Part shown: positions 18,724 through 28,717 of the stretch, in pieces
Layout: every line of letters starts with the position of its first letter
Position numbering within the stretch: position 1 is the stretch's first letter
Source: an uncultured Vampirovibrio sp.
Lineage (GTDB): Bacteria; Cyanobacteriota; Vampirovibrionia; Gastranaerophilales; Gastranaerophilaceae
Direction of reading: 5' to 3'
Assembly (NCBI GenBank): GCA_910583875.1
Contig: CAJTXT010000002.1
Span: 248,001-312,000 of the forward strand
Length of the DNA: 64,000 bases
Made by a program: the position numbers and the translations under genes
Notes under the pieces: model-generated
The model's input: only the letters and a program-made list of their open reading frames with translations
Told to the model about the DNA's origin: nothing
Database searches by the model: none

Positions 18724-20766
18724 ATGGATGAATCATATTCTAAACTTGTTGATATAGCATACAATATGCATATTTCAGGAAAAGTTGAAGAAGCTAAAGA
18801 AAAATATGAAGAACTTCTGAAAATTAATCCTGATGATATAAATGTTCAAAATCTTTATGCTCAATTAAATGTGAGCATAAAGAATTTTGATATTGCTCTG
18901 CAATTTTTTAATAATATATATGAAAAAACTAAGCTTGATGATGTAAAACTAAATATTGCTAAAGTTTATTTTTACAAATGTGAATATGAAAATGCAATAA
19001 TTCAAATTAGTTCAATTAAGAATAAGAATATTTCAGTTTTAAAATTACTAGCATTATCCTATATAAAATTAAATAAATTTCAAAATGCAATTAATGTTTA
19101 TAATTCTTTTATTGATAATGAAAATATGAGATTTGCTGACTTTTTTAATTTGTCTGTTTCATATATGAATTTATCAGACATAAATAATGCATTAAAATAT
19201 GCACTAATAGCCCACTCTTTGAATAATAATGATATAGATATAAATATACATATTGCTTCATTATATAAACAAACTGATGAAGAAATTAAAGCAATAGATT
19301 ATTATATTAAAGTACTTGAGTTTCTACCTGATGATAAAAATATTTTACTTAGTATTGCTATTATTTATAAAAATCATGATAAGTTTAAATCAATAGAAAT
19401 ACTGGAACATTTAAAAAATATTTATCCTGATGATGTTTCTTTAAAAAATTATTTATACATTATGTATAGATATGTAGGTAAGAATGAAGAAGCATATAAA
19501 CTTTCTCTTGAAATTATAAAACAGGATGAAAATAATTATTACGGTTATCTTATTGCAGGTGATTCTTTATATGATTTATATAAATATATTGAGTCAGAAA
19601 AAATGTATAGAAAAGCATTAAATTTAAATGCGGAAAACAAAACTTATATAATAAAACAAATTGCTTATATTATGTCTTTAACTAACCGCAAGAATGAATC
19701 ATTAACACTTTTAAAAGAATATCTTTATGATAAAGATTGTAAATCTACATATGGTTTTATACATTGGAAAAATAAAAATCTTAAAGAAACAAGAGAGATT
19801 TACTATAATTGGCTCAATGAACTTGATTCTAAAGAAAAACATCTAGATAGAGCAAAACAAGTTTTTTATATGCAAAATATAGGTAAAAGATATAATATAA
19901 CTGAAAATGCCTTCTTTCAAAATAATAAAGTTAGCAATAAAGAATATGAATTTGAACAATATAAACTAAAACAATGGAAAAATGAAGATATAACCCGAAA
20001 ACGTTTATTTCTGTATTCTGCAAACGGAGTTGGCGATTTAATAATGTTTTCAAGATATATTTATAGATTAAAAGAGATTGTTTCAAAACTTATTATTAAA
20101 ATTCCATCATCTTGTTTATCATTATTTAAAAATACTTTTCCTGATATTCAAATTGTAACTGATGATATAAATTCAAATGAATATGATTATAGTACTTCAT
20201 TTATGAAACTTTTGTATAATCTAAATATTGATTTAAATGATATTGAATTTTCTTCTAAATATCTTTTTGTGGATAAAGAATTAATACAGGAAAAATCTAA
20301 AATAGAAGAAATAAATATAAACAAGAAAAAATTAGGAATATTTTGGCAGGGGAATCCAACAATACTTGCAAACAGGTCGATTTCTATTGAATATTTCACT
20401 TCACTATTTACGCTTAATTCTTATCAATTATATTCTTTTCAAATATCGAAAATTGATTATAAATCTGAAGAATTAAAGAAAAAACTTCCAATAGTTAATT
20501 TAGCACCATACATAAGTAACTATTCCGATACTGCTGCATTATTGCATAACATGGATTTATTAATTACTATTGATTCTTCTATTGCTAATTTAGCGGGTGC
20601 ATTGGGTATAAAAACATATCTTTTGCTGCCTTATGATTCAGAGTGGAGATGGTTTAATGATACAGAATCAACTCCATGGTATGATAGTGTAAGAATATTT
20701 AAACAGAGAATCCCAAATGATTGGGCAGAAGTAATTCAAAGAGTTAAACATGAACTTACACTATAA
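18724..20766 (+). CDS. TPR protein with C-terminal GT9/GT41-like glycosyltransferase domain (copy 1)
   Basis: A cytosolic-looking protein of 680 residues. Residues 1-about 400 are degenerate tetratricopeptide repeats. Residues about 410-680 form a GT-B half of the heptosyltransferase/O-GlcNAc-transferase-like type, with KLGIFWQGNP, a DTAALLHNMDLLITIDSS stretch, LAGALGIKTYLLLP and WRWF...WYDSVRIFKQ. Proteins with this layout glycosylate proteins such as flagellin or adhesins, or act on surface glycans; which one is not shown here. The ATG lies 38 bp after the glycogen synthase stop. The end overlaps the next, homologous gene by 17 nt. Confidence 0.78.
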   Translation: MDESYSKLVDIAYNMHISGKVEEAKEKYEELLKINPDDINVQNLYAQLNVSIKNFDIALQFFNNIYEKTKLDDVKLNIAKVYFYKCEYENAIIQISSIKNKNISVLKLLALSYIKLNKFQNAINVYNSFIDNENMRFADFFNLSVSYMNLSDINNALKYALIAHSLNNNDIDINIHIASLYKQTDEEIKAIDYYIKVLEFLPDDKNILLSIAIIYKNHDKFKSIEILEHLKNIYPDDVSLKNYLYIMYRYVGKNEEAYKLSLEIIKQDENNYYGYLIAGDSLYDLYKYIESEKMYRKALNLNAENKTYIIKQIAYIMSLTNRKNESLTLLKEYLYDKDCKSTYGFIHWKNKNLKETREIYYNWLNELDSKEKHLDRAKQVFYMQNIGKRYNITENAFFQNNKVSNKEYEFEQYKLKQWKNEDITRKRLFLYSANGVGDLIMFSRYIYRLKEIVSKLIIKIPSSCLSLFKNTFPDIQIVTDDINSNEYDYSTSFMKLLYNLNIDLNDIEFSSKYLFVDKELIQEKSKIEEININKKKLGIFWQGNPTILANRSISIEYFTSLFTLNSYQLYSFQISKIDYKSEELKKKLPIVNLAPYISNYSDTAALLHNMDLLITIDSSIANLAGALGIKTYLLLPYDSEWRWFNDTESTPWYDSVRIFKQRIPNDWAEVIQRVKHELTL

Positions 20767-22771
20767 AGAACTTTCAGATAGAGCTTTTTATTATCATTCA
20801 AATAATAAATTAGATGAAGCTGAAAATATATACAAACAATTACTTAATATTAATCCGGATGATATAAATATATTGAATTTATTGGGATTATTGTATCTTG
20901 CAAAAAATAAAGCACAAGATGCAATCACTTACCTCTCTAAAGCCTTTATATTGAAAAAAACACCTTATATTGTCTCTAATTTAGCAAAAGCTTATTATAT
21001 GAATGATGAACCTTTAAATGCAATAAAATTGTATAAAATGGCATTAAGTTCCGGTGAAACAGATGATATATATTATTCAATAGCACTTGCATATAAAAAA
21101 TTAAAAGATTATGACAGTTTAATTTCTAATTATAAAAAAGCGCTTGAATTAAATCCAAAACATTATAATGCTTGCTATAACTTGTCCATTGCATATAAAG
21201 AACTTGGAAAATCTGATATGGCACTTTTTTATGCCGAAAAATGTGTAGAAATAAAAAATAATGATGACGAACTTTTTGCATTAATATCTGGATATTATGA
21301 AGATATGAAATGTTATACATCGTCTATAGAAGCTTTAAGACGGGCAATATTAATTAATAATAATAACTATTTATACTTTTATAATCTTGGTGTTTTACTT
21401 GCAAGAACAGGAAAAATAAAGGAAGCAGAAGCTGCTTATATTAAATCTATAGAGTTAAATAAAAATCATATAGAATCTTATGTTAATCTTGCTTCTTTAT
21501 ATAAAAATAATGATAATAATAAGGCTTTAGAATATTTAATGGCTGCATATAAAATTGCACCTAATGAAGAAAATATTGTATTAAGCCTTGCTCAAACATA
21601 TAGAGCGCTATTTCAAAATTCAACCAGTATTGATATTTTAAATAAATTTCTTAATGTAAAGCCTCTTTCTGTTGAAGCTTATGCGCTTTTAGCTATAAAT
21701 TATATGGATTTAGGTGAATATTCTAATGCTCTTTCTTACTATGATATTGCATTAAATCTTGCACCTGAAAATTATAATATATTGCACGGAAAAGCTGTTG
21801 CATTGAAATATTTAGGAAATATTTCACAAGCTAAAAAGCTTTTAGAATATATTGTCGCAAATGATAAAAACAATATTCAGTCTGCTATAACTCTTGGAAT
21901 GATGTATTTAACAGACCGAGAGTTTGAAAATGGAATGGCGTTATATTCTTTAAGAAGTAAAGACAGCAAATTTAAAGATGTATTTAAAAATAAAATATGG
22001 AATAAAAATATTGATATAGAAGATAAAAATATACTTTTATATACAGATTGCGGCTTAGGCGATACAATTATGTATGCAAGATACTTGCCTTTATTATTAG
22101 AAAAAGCTAAAAGTGTTACATTACAAACTGATAAGGAATTAGTTGAAATTCTTAGCATTAACTATCCAAAGGTTAATGTTATTCAAAAAGGAATAATGCC
22201 GCCTGAATATGATGTTGTTATGCCTTTTATGGATTTACCTATAGCACTAAATTCTGATTTTAATAATATACCGTATACAAATTATTATATAAAACCAGAT
22301 GAAAATGATATTTCTAGATTTGCTGATATTCCTGAAATAAAAGGAAAAACAAACAAAATTGCTTTATGCTGGCAGGGTAATAAAAAAATATTCAAAAATA
22401 GGTCAATTCCTTTCGATTTAATAAAAAAACTTACTGAAAATAAAGAATATAATTTTTATTCTTTTCAAATGGAGTTTGACATAGATGAAACTGAGAATTT
22501 CTTTAATATAAAAAAATATATAAATAGTTATAAAGATACAGCTGCAATTTTAAAGAATATGGATATGCTTATAACAATAGATTCCTCTATTGTTCATATG
22601 GCAGGTGCATTAGGCTTAAAAACATTTTTATTACTACCTCAAACCGCTGAATGGAGATGGTTTAATGATGAAAAACAATGCTCTTGGTATGATAGTGTAA
22701 GAATTTTTAAACAAAAAGAAGCCGGTAACTGGTATGAAGTTATAAAACAAGCAGAAAGAGAACTATGTTAG
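20750..22771 (+). CDS. TPR protein with C-terminal GT9/GT41-like glycosyltransferase domain (copy 2)
   Basis: Paralogue of the gene just upstream, 673 residues, same layout. Repeats fill residues 1-about 390 with better-kept TPR consensus (YKKALELNPKHYNACYNL). The transferase part has IALCWQGNKKIFKNRSIP, DTAAILKNMDMLITIDSS, MAGALGLKTFLLLP and WRWF...WYDSVRIFKQ. Both copies keep the tryptophan-glutamine-glycine and TIDSS motifs, so both look active. Translation starts 17 nt inside copy 1 and ends 7 nt inside the rlmD-like gene, so the three are coupled. Divergent repeat regions suggest that the two enzymes recognise different targets. Confidence 0.78.
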   Translation: MNLHYKELSDRAFYYHSNNKLDEAENIYKQLLNINPDDINILNLLGLLYLAKNKAQDAITYLSKAFILKKTPYIVSNLAKAYYMNDEPLNAIKLYKMALSSGETDDIYYSIALAYKKLKDYDSLISNYKKALELNPKHYNACYNLSIAYKELGKSDMALFYAEKCVEIKNNDDELFALISGYYEDMKCYTSSIEALRRAILINNNNYLYFYNLGVLLARTGKIKEAEAAYIKSIELNKNHIESYVNLASLYKNNDNNKALEYLMAAYKIAPNEENIVLSLAQTYRALFQNSTSIDILNKFLNVKPLSVEAYALLAINYMDLGEYSNALSYYDIALNLAPENYNILHGKAVALKYLGNISQAKKLLEYIVANDKNNIQSAITLGMMYLTDREFENGMALYSLRSKDSKFKDVFKNKIWNKNIDIEDKNILLYTDCGLGDTIMYARYLPLLLEKAKSVTLQTDKELVEILSINYPKVNVIQKGIMPPEYDVVMPFMDLPIALNSDFNNIPYTNYYIKPDENDISRFADIPEIKGKTNKIALCWQGNKKIFKNRSIPFDLIKKLTENKEYNFYSFQMEFDIDETENFFNIKKYINSYKDTAAILKNMDMLITIDSSIVHMAGALGLKTFLLLPQTAEWRWFNDEKQCSWYDSVRIFKQKEAGNWYEVIKQAERELC

Positions 22772-24129
22772 TTGGGGATGAATTCATTGTAAATATTGAT
22801 AAAATGGTAAATGAAGGGAATTCACTTGCCAGGATTGATTCAACTCCGGTATTTATTACAGGCGGATGTCCTGAGGATAAGTTAAAAATTAGGATAAAAA
22901 AAGTAAATAAAAATTATTTGACTGCCGATATTATTGAAATTATAGAACCTTCACCTCATAGAGTTCAACCTGCTTGTGCACTTCACAATGCCTGCGGAAG
23001 CTGTAATTGGCAGCATATTTCTTATGATGAGCAGTTAAGACAAAAACAGCAAATTGTCAAAGAAACATTAAATCATATTGCAGGTATCGATTTTGAAGTA
23101 CAAGAAACTATAGGGTCTCCATTGACTGAAGAATACAGATGCAAAATTCAATTGCCTGTTTCTCAAACAAAAGTATCAAAACGAATATTAACAGGTTATT
23201 ATAAGCGGAATTCACATGAATTAATTAATATTAAATATTGTCCGATGCAGTCTGCAATTATTAATGAAATTACAGAATTTATAAAAAATGAAGCGCAAAA
23301 CTTAAAAATACAAGGTTATAATGAAAAAAATAATATAGGGCTTTTAAGACATATTATATACAGAATTTCATCTGATTTGACTCAAATATTATTAATTTTT
23401 GTAATTAATTCAGATAAAATAGATTCTTCAATAAAAAAATTAGCATCTGTTTTGATAAAAAAATATCCGCAAATAGTTGGAATATGTGCTAATTTCAATA
23501 ATAAAAAAACAAATGTAATAATGAGCTATAATACAGCTAAAATTTGCGGAAATGATTATTATATTGAAACGTTAGAAAATATAAAATATAGAATAAGTGC
23601 AAATAGCTTTTTCCAAGTAAATCCAAAGTGTGCGGCGTTAATATTTAATAAAGTAAAAGAATTAATAGAAAATAACACAAGTTTACCAACTATACTTGAT
23701 GCATATTCAGGTGTTTCAAGTTTTGGTATTTGGTTATCAAGTATTGCTTCAAAAGTTGTTTGTATTGAAGAAGTACAGAGTGCATCTAATGATGCAATAG
23801 AAAATATCAAATTAAATAATATAGAAAATATTGAAATTAGAAATGGCGATGCAGCAGAAGAATTTAATCAACTAATAAAATCAAATACAAGGTTTGATGT
23901 TTCACTTATTGACCCGCCAAGAAAAGGCTGCAATGAAAATGCTATTGAAAATCTTGTTAAACTAACAAACAAATATATTGTATATGTCAGCTGTAATCCT
24001 TCAACTTTAGCACGAGATATAAAAATGTTAAATGCAAATGGATTTTCGCTTAAATATGTGCAGCCTGTTGATATGTTTCCTCATACATATCATGTAGAAA
24101 CAATAGCTTTATTAGAAAAAGAACAATAA
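22765..24129 (+). CDS. 23S rRNA (uracil-C5)-methyltransferase, RlmD/TrmA family
   Basis: Methylates C5 of a uridine in 23S rRNA with S-adenosylmethionine. An N-terminal TRAM/OB domain (residues 1-60) is followed by an iron-sulphur motif C-x5-C-x2-C (CALHNACGSC near 75-84). The methyltransferase domain has DAYSGVSSFGIWL, LIDPPRKGC and the catalytic cysteine in VSCNPSTLARD. Length 454 fits RlmD/RlmCD. It starts in the end of the second TPR-glycosyltransferase gene, overlapping by 7 nt, and ends right before a strong terminator, so it is the last cistron of that unit. RlmD versus RlmC or TrmA specificity is not resolved. Confidence 0.87.
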   Translation: MLVGDEFIVNIDKMVNEGNSLARIDSTPVFITGGCPEDKLKIRIKKVNKNYLTADIIEIIEPSPHRVQPACALHNACGSCNWQHISYDEQLRQKQQIVKETLNHIAGIDFEVQETIGSPLTEEYRCKIQLPVSQTKVSKRILTGYYKRNSHELINIKYCPMQSAIINEITEFIKNEAQNLKIQGYNEKNNIGLLRHIIYRISSDLTQILLIFVINSDKIDSSIKKLASVLIKKYPQIVGICANFNNKKTNVIMSYNTAKICGNDYYIETLENIKYRISANSFFQVNPKCAALIFNKVKELIENNTSLPTILDAYSGVSSFGIWLSSIASKVVCIEEVQSASNDAIENIKLNNIENIEIRNGDAAEEFNQLIKSNTRFDVSLIDPPRKGCNENAIENLVKLTNKYIVYVSCNPSTLARDIKMLNANGFSLKYVQPVDMFPHTYHVETIALLEKEQ

Positions 24130-24130
24130 A

Positions 24131-24155
24131 AAAGAAGCCCGAAGGCTTCTTTAAA
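24131..24155 (+). terminator. Rho-independent terminator after the rRNA methyltransferase gene
   Basis: AAAGAAGCC (24131-24139), loop CGAA, GGCTTCTTT (24144-24152): a perfect 9-bp stem starting at the rRNA methyltransferase stop codon. It closes the unit that contains the two TPR-glycosyltransferases. Confidence 0.85.
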
Positions 24156-24195
24156 GTTTTCCCCATTCCCATCCAAAAATCTGTAGTCGTATTAA

Positions 24196-24384
24196 TTAGC
24201 TAAGCAATGATTCCAAAATACTTGCATTTTTCATTGCTACAGCATTTTCTTTAACTCTTTGTTTATGAATATAAGTTCTAAGTGCTTCACGAATAAGTTC
24301 GCTTCTTGTACGATTTTCACCATCTGCAACTTCATCAATCTTTGTTAAAAATTCTTCGGGCATTGAAATCAAAACTCTAGCCAT
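24196..24384 (-). CDS. Ribbon-helix-helix (CopG/Arc-type) regulator
   Basis: A 62-residue DNA-binding protein: MARVLISMPEEFLTKIDEVA is the beta strand and first helix, NRTRSELIREALRTYI the second helix. The start is fixed at 24384 because AGAGGA at 24392-24397 is a good ribosome site for that ATG; a further ATG at 24402 would place the site inside the coding sequence. No toxin gene is adjacent, so an antitoxin role is not supported. A housekeeping transcription regulator, as found alone in cyanobacteria-related genomes, is more likely. Targets are unknown. Confidence 0.82.
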   Translation of the reverse strand: MARVLISMPEEFLTKIDEVADGENRTRSELIREALRTYIHKQRVKENAVAMKNASILESLLS

Positions 24385-24526
24385 TTTATATTCCTCTTTC
24401 ATTATTTTGTTCTCACATTATTATAAAAACAATTTATGATGAAAAATTGCTATAAAGAATATATATTTTTTATTTATTTCGTAATAAAACTTAATATAAT
24501 ATGTTTGATATTTAAATAACCGGGTA

Positions 24527-27028
24527 CTAGAACTTCTTTAATTGAGAATATGCTGCATCTAGTGCTTTTATTCCAAATTTGCCAAAATCAGCAATAATCA
24601 TAGAAGATGAACCTATTTCTTTTATCTCAGATATTGTTCCAACACCAAATTTCGAATGGAATACTCTATCCCCAGCCTTAAACTCAATATTATTTTGAGG
24701 TTCAGAAGAAACAAAGTTTTGTTCTGATACTTTTTTTTCTTCTGCTTGCTGAGCTTCTTGTTTCTTTCTTTCAAGCAACATTTTTTTTATTGGATTATTT
24801 TCTAATAAATCTTTAATTTGTGCTTCTTCCTGTTTCTTACGTTCTTCTTTATTTATGGCATTATTTTTACTTTTAACAACAAAACTTGTGTTATGTTGAA
24901 CACGTTTTTGTGGTGCAACAAAGTTTCTGCCAAATGATGTTGTTGCTTTTATGCTTCCATCCGGATTTTCATTATTTGTTGTATATGTGCGTGATTTAAT
25001 AGTATCAACTGCTTTTCTAAAAGTATAATTTTGCTGTGATGTAGAAGAATTTAAATTTTCTGATTCACTATACTCTATTAAGTTTTGTGGAATTTCTGAT
25101 AAAAATCTGCTTGGATTATAGTATTTATAATCACCCCACATTTTGCGGCGCTTAGCATAGCTCATATAAAGATTTTTCTTTGCTCTGGTTATTCCAACAT
25201 ACATCAAACGTCTTTCTTCTTCCATTTCAGCAGGAGCATCTAATGCTCTATTATGAGGAAAGATTCCTTCTTCTAATCCTGAAAGAAAAACAGTATCAAA
25301 TTCAAGTCCTTTTGCGCTGTGAAGAGTCATTAAAGTTAGTGCTTGAGTTTCATCGACATATGAATCTATATCACTGACTAATGATACTTGTGAAAGAAAT
25401 TCGCCAAGAATATCGTTATCTTGAGGAGTAAATTCTTTTGCTACACTTAAAAATTCTTGTAAGTTATCTATTCGGTTTTCGGCTGTTGTTTCATCTTCAT
25501 GTTCTTTTATATCTTGAATATAACCAGATTTATCAAGAACATAGCCTATAAACGCAGGTAAATCCATCTTAGAGAATGATGATTGAAAATCAACAAGCAT
25601 TGCATGAAATGCTGTTAATTTTATTTTTTCAGCTGGTTTAAATTCACTATAACTATTAACATCTTCAAGTATTTCTTTTATGTGCAGTTTGTTTTCTTTT
25701 GAAATTTTAAAAAGTTTTTCCTGTACAGCTTTTCCAAGTCCACGCGTTGGAACATTAATAATACGTCTTAAACTCTGTGAATCACTTGGGTTATATATTA
25801 ACTTTAAATAAGAAATTATATCTTTAATTTCTTTTCTATCATAGAATTTAAGACCGCCAACCACTTTATAAGGAACATTATTAGCCATGCAAGCTTCTTC
25901 TATTGCTCTTGATTGAGAGTTTGTGCGATATAAAACAGCCATATCTGAAAGTGATTTAGTAAGTGATAATCTTTTAACTTCTCTTACAAGATGTAAAGCT
26001 TCATCTGCTTCATCATTTGCTTGATATAGGCTAAGATTGCTGCCGCGTCCAAGGTTAGAATACAAATTTTTGCTTATTCTTTGCTTGTTATTACATATTA
26101 CGCTATTTGCAGCTTCTAAGATAGTTTCTGCAGAACGATAGTTTTGTTCTAGTTTTATCAAATGAGTTTTTCTAAATGTTGATTGAAGATTCAAAATAAT
26201 TTTATAATCCGCACCACGCCAGCTATATATAGATTGGTCAACATCACCTACAACACATAAGCTTTTTTCAGGCGGAATTTCCTCTTCATCTTTGTTATTA
26301 GTGTAAATAGCATTAATCATTTTATATTGACATAAGTTTGTATCTTGAAACTCGTCTACTAAAATATGTTTAAAGCGATTAAAGTATTTTTCGCGTACAG
26401 TTTGTGACTGTTCTAATAACTTAACTGCTAATACAAGCATATCATCGAAATCAAGTGCATTATTTGCTAAAAGCTGTTTTTGATATTCCATAAATATTTG
26501 GGCATATTTTTCAGTTCTGTAATCCCTTGCTCTAGTTGCATATGTATATGCATCATACATTTTATTTTTTGCATTTGAAATTATTGTTTTTAATAGTTTT
26601 GGCTGATATATTTTTTCATCTAAATTGCAGGTTTTTATGGCTGCTTTTAGTATAGAATTCGAATCGGTGTCATCATATATTACAAATTTATTATCATAGG
26701 ATTTTCCGTTTTCATCCTTATATTCTGCAATATCAGTTCTTAAAATTCTACCTGAAATAGAGTGAAATGTGCCTATCCACATTTTTTTAGCTTTTTCTTC
26801 ACCTACCATTGAAGAAAGTCTTTGCACCATTTCTTTTGCAGCTTTATTAGTAAAGGTAACAGCTAGTATTTCGTAAGGCGAAACACCGGAATTAACAAGG
26901 TGAGCAATTCTGGTTGTTAAAACTTTGGTTTTTCCACAGCCTGCACCAGCTAATACTAAAACTGTACCTTTATCTTGCAGTACAGCCTCTTTTTGTTCCC
27001 TGTTTAATCCCTCTAAAATCTGACTCAT
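24527..27028 (-). CDS. pcrA: PcrA/UvrD-type SF1 DNA helicase
   Basis: 3'-5' helicase for repair and replication restart, in the cytoplasm. It has the SF1A set: Q motif LNREQKEAV, Walker A AGAGCGKTKVL, motif II VDEFQDTN, motif III GDVDQSIYSWRGAD, motif IV LEQNYRS, motif V TLMTLHSAKGLEFD and motif VI YVGITRAKKNLYM. Length 833 is close to PcrA/UvrD. A low-complexity linker (about 650-770, rich in K, Q, E and N) joins the core to a Tudor-like C-terminal domain (AGDRVFHSKFGVGTISEI) that in PcrA binds RNA polymerase. It is transcribed divergently from the next gene with a 64-bp gap. Confidence 0.95.
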   Translation of the reverse strand: MSQILEGLNREQKEAVLQDKGTVLVLAGAGCGKTKVLTTRIAHLVNSGVSPYEILAVTFTNKAAKEMVQRLSSMVGEEKAKKMWIGTFHSISGRILRTDIAEYKDENGKSYDNKFVIYDDTDSNSILKAAIKTCNLDEKIYQPKLLKTIISNAKNKMYDAYTYATRARDYRTEKYAQIFMEYQKQLLANNALDFDDMLVLAVKLLEQSQTVREKYFNRFKHILVDEFQDTNLCQYKMINAIYTNNKDEEEIPPEKSLCVVGDVDQSIYSWRGADYKIILNLQSTFRKTHLIKLEQNYRSAETILEAANSVICNNKQRISKNLYSNLGRGSNLSLYQANDEADEALHLVREVKRLSLTKSLSDMAVLYRTNSQSRAIEEACMANNVPYKVVGGLKFYDRKEIKDIISYLKLIYNPSDSQSLRRIINVPTRGLGKAVQEKLFKISKENKLHIKEILEDVNSYSEFKPAEKIKLTAFHAMLVDFQSSFSKMDLPAFIGYVLDKSGYIQDIKEHEDETTAENRIDNLQEFLSVAKEFTPQDNDILGEFLSQVSLVSDIDSYVDETQALTLMTLHSAKGLEFDTVFLSGLEEGIFPHNRALDAPAEMEEERRLMYVGITRAKKNLYMSYAKRRKMWGDYKYYNPSRFLSEIPQNLIEYSESENLNSSTSQQNYTFRKAVDTIKSRTYTTNNENPDGSIKATTSFGRNFVAPQKRVQHNTSFVVKSKNNAINKEERKKQEEAQIKDLLENNPIKKMLLERKKQEAQQAEEKKVSEQNFVSSEPQNNIEFKAGDRVFHSKFGVGTISEIKEIGSSSMIIADFGKFGIKALDAAYSQLKKF

Positions 27029-27092
27029 TATAATTTTGCCTCACATAGCTATGTATATATTATAATAGAAAAAATATTATGGGGCTGCAACA

Positions 27093-28619
27093 ATGAAAAA
27101 GATAAAACCAACTATTTTGCTTTATATGAACTATTTTCTCTTGCTATTATTTATAATTGCAACTTCATTAATATCTTCAAAATATTTTGTTGTTTCACAT
27201 GATGACATGTACAATATATTCTTTAATAAAAATCATTCATTTTTTTATAACTTTTTTTATGATGTAGACCATGGACGCTATATTTCAAACATTTTTCTTA
27301 AATTGCAATCTGCATGTATAGATATACATCCAATTGTATGGATAAGAACATATGGTGTAGTAATAAAATCAATATTTCTGTTTGTATTTCTAATTTTGCT
27401 TTCATCATCAGCATTTTTATTTCAGAAAGAAAAAGATAATATAAAGGCTATATTGCTTCCATTATTTGCTTTAGACGTTTTTTTAATTTATCAAATACTT
27501 GTGCATGGTAAATATGAAGATATGCTCTATACTTTCTTTTATGGATTTATTTTCCCGTTTATATTTTTTATACTATTTTGGAATAAACTTATTTATACAT
27601 ATACTCAAAATATAAATATAAAGAAAAAAGATATAATTTATTTTTCAATATTGGCTTTTTTATTAGGATTATCAACTGAATTTACTATATTTATTTCTTT
27701 CTCTGGATTTATTATTATTTTTTGCTTTGATGTTATAACAAATAATACAAGCAGCAGGAAATACTTAGTACCCTTTTTTATATTTGTATTGGCAAGTATA
27801 TTCTATATTATAAATCCAGGTTTTATTGAAAGCGCTCAGACAAAAGGTACATTGAACGGGCTTTTACCAATGCTTACAACTGCATATAATGTTTTACCTG
27901 AATTTATAAATGATGCCTTTCATATTATCAAGGAAAAATTCTTAGTTATTACTATATTGATTATAATTACAATATCTTTTGTTCCTAAAATGAAAGAGAA
28001 AGAAAACAATTTGAATTTTATTAAAATTATACTTTCACTACTTTTTTCTACCTATTTATTCTATTTTTTGTTAATTTTTGCGGGAAGAGCGCCAGGACAT
28101 GTTCTTTTCACTTTGCATAATTCTACAAATATACAAATATGTATTGGTTTAATTTATATACTATTTTTATCTATTTCATTTATATCAGGTAAAAAATTAT
28201 ATTCTATATTCTTCTATATAATATTCACTTTATCTGTACTGTTTTATAATTTTCATTTTCCTAAGTATATTTCAGAATTGTCTGATAATGGGAGAGATAA
28301 CTATTTAAGCTATGGAGCTAAAGAAATTGCAACAAAAAGGTATATGTTTGAAAGAATACTTCTTTTCTATGCCTCTAATAATAAAGATGCAATTCTTCCT
28401 AAATTCTATTATGGTTTTCCTGTAAATCTTAATGTATATCTTGAAAATGTATACAATATAAAGGGATATAATGAAGAAAATACAAAATACATTAATGCAG
28501 AAGATGCATATAATGAATATTTAAAAAATGGCGGTGAAGAAATAATTCTTGAAAAAGGTACAAATGATGAATTTCAAAAGCTAAAAGATAAATATACAAA
28601 TAAAACAATAAAACTATAG
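27093..28619 (+). CDS. Polytopic membrane protein, GT-C-like (function unknown)
   Basis: A 508-residue protein with about eleven hydrophobic helices up to residue 400 and a short polar C-terminal region. After the first helix comes SHDDMYNIFF, an acidic pair in the place where GT-C glycosyltransferases carry their catalytic aspartates; the layout recalls the DUF6056-type and PMT-like families. I do not recognise the exact family. A lipid-linked sugar transferase is the most likely role but is inferred from topology and the acidic motif only. GGGGCTG precedes the ATG. It looks monocistronic. Confidence 0.6.
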   Translation: MKKIKPTILLYMNYFLLLLFIIATSLISSKYFVVSHDDMYNIFFNKNHSFFYNFFYDVDHGRYISNIFLKLQSACIDIHPIVWIRTYGVVIKSIFLFVFLILLSSSAFLFQKEKDNIKAILLPLFALDVFLIYQILVHGKYEDMLYTFFYGFIFPFIFFILFWNKLIYTYTQNINIKKKDIIYFSILAFLLGLSTEFTIFISFSGFIIIFCFDVITNNTSSRKYLVPFFIFVLASIFYIINPGFIESAQTKGTLNGLLPMLTTAYNVLPEFINDAFHIIKEKFLVITILIIITISFVPKMKEKENNLNFIKIILSLLFSTYLFYFLLIFAGRAPGHVLFTLHNSTNIQICIGLIYILFLSISFISGKKLYSIFFYIIFTLSVLFYNFHFPKYISELSDNGRDNYLSYGAKEIATKRYMFERILLFYASNNKDAILPKFYYGFPVNLNVYLENVYNIKGYNEENTKYINAEDAYNEYLKNGGEEIILEKGTNDEFQKLKDKYTNKTIKL

Positions 28620-28717
28620 AATTAAATGTTATTAACGAAATATTACACATCTTTTATTTTTTAAAAATTGTGGTATTATTAATTATAAAGATTTCACTCA
28701 GACAAGTAAGGAAATAT

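Noticed and set aside
24196..24384. RHH protein as antitoxin of a toxin-antitoxin pair
   Set aside because: No small toxin-like frame lies on either side; the neighbours are a terminator and pcrA.
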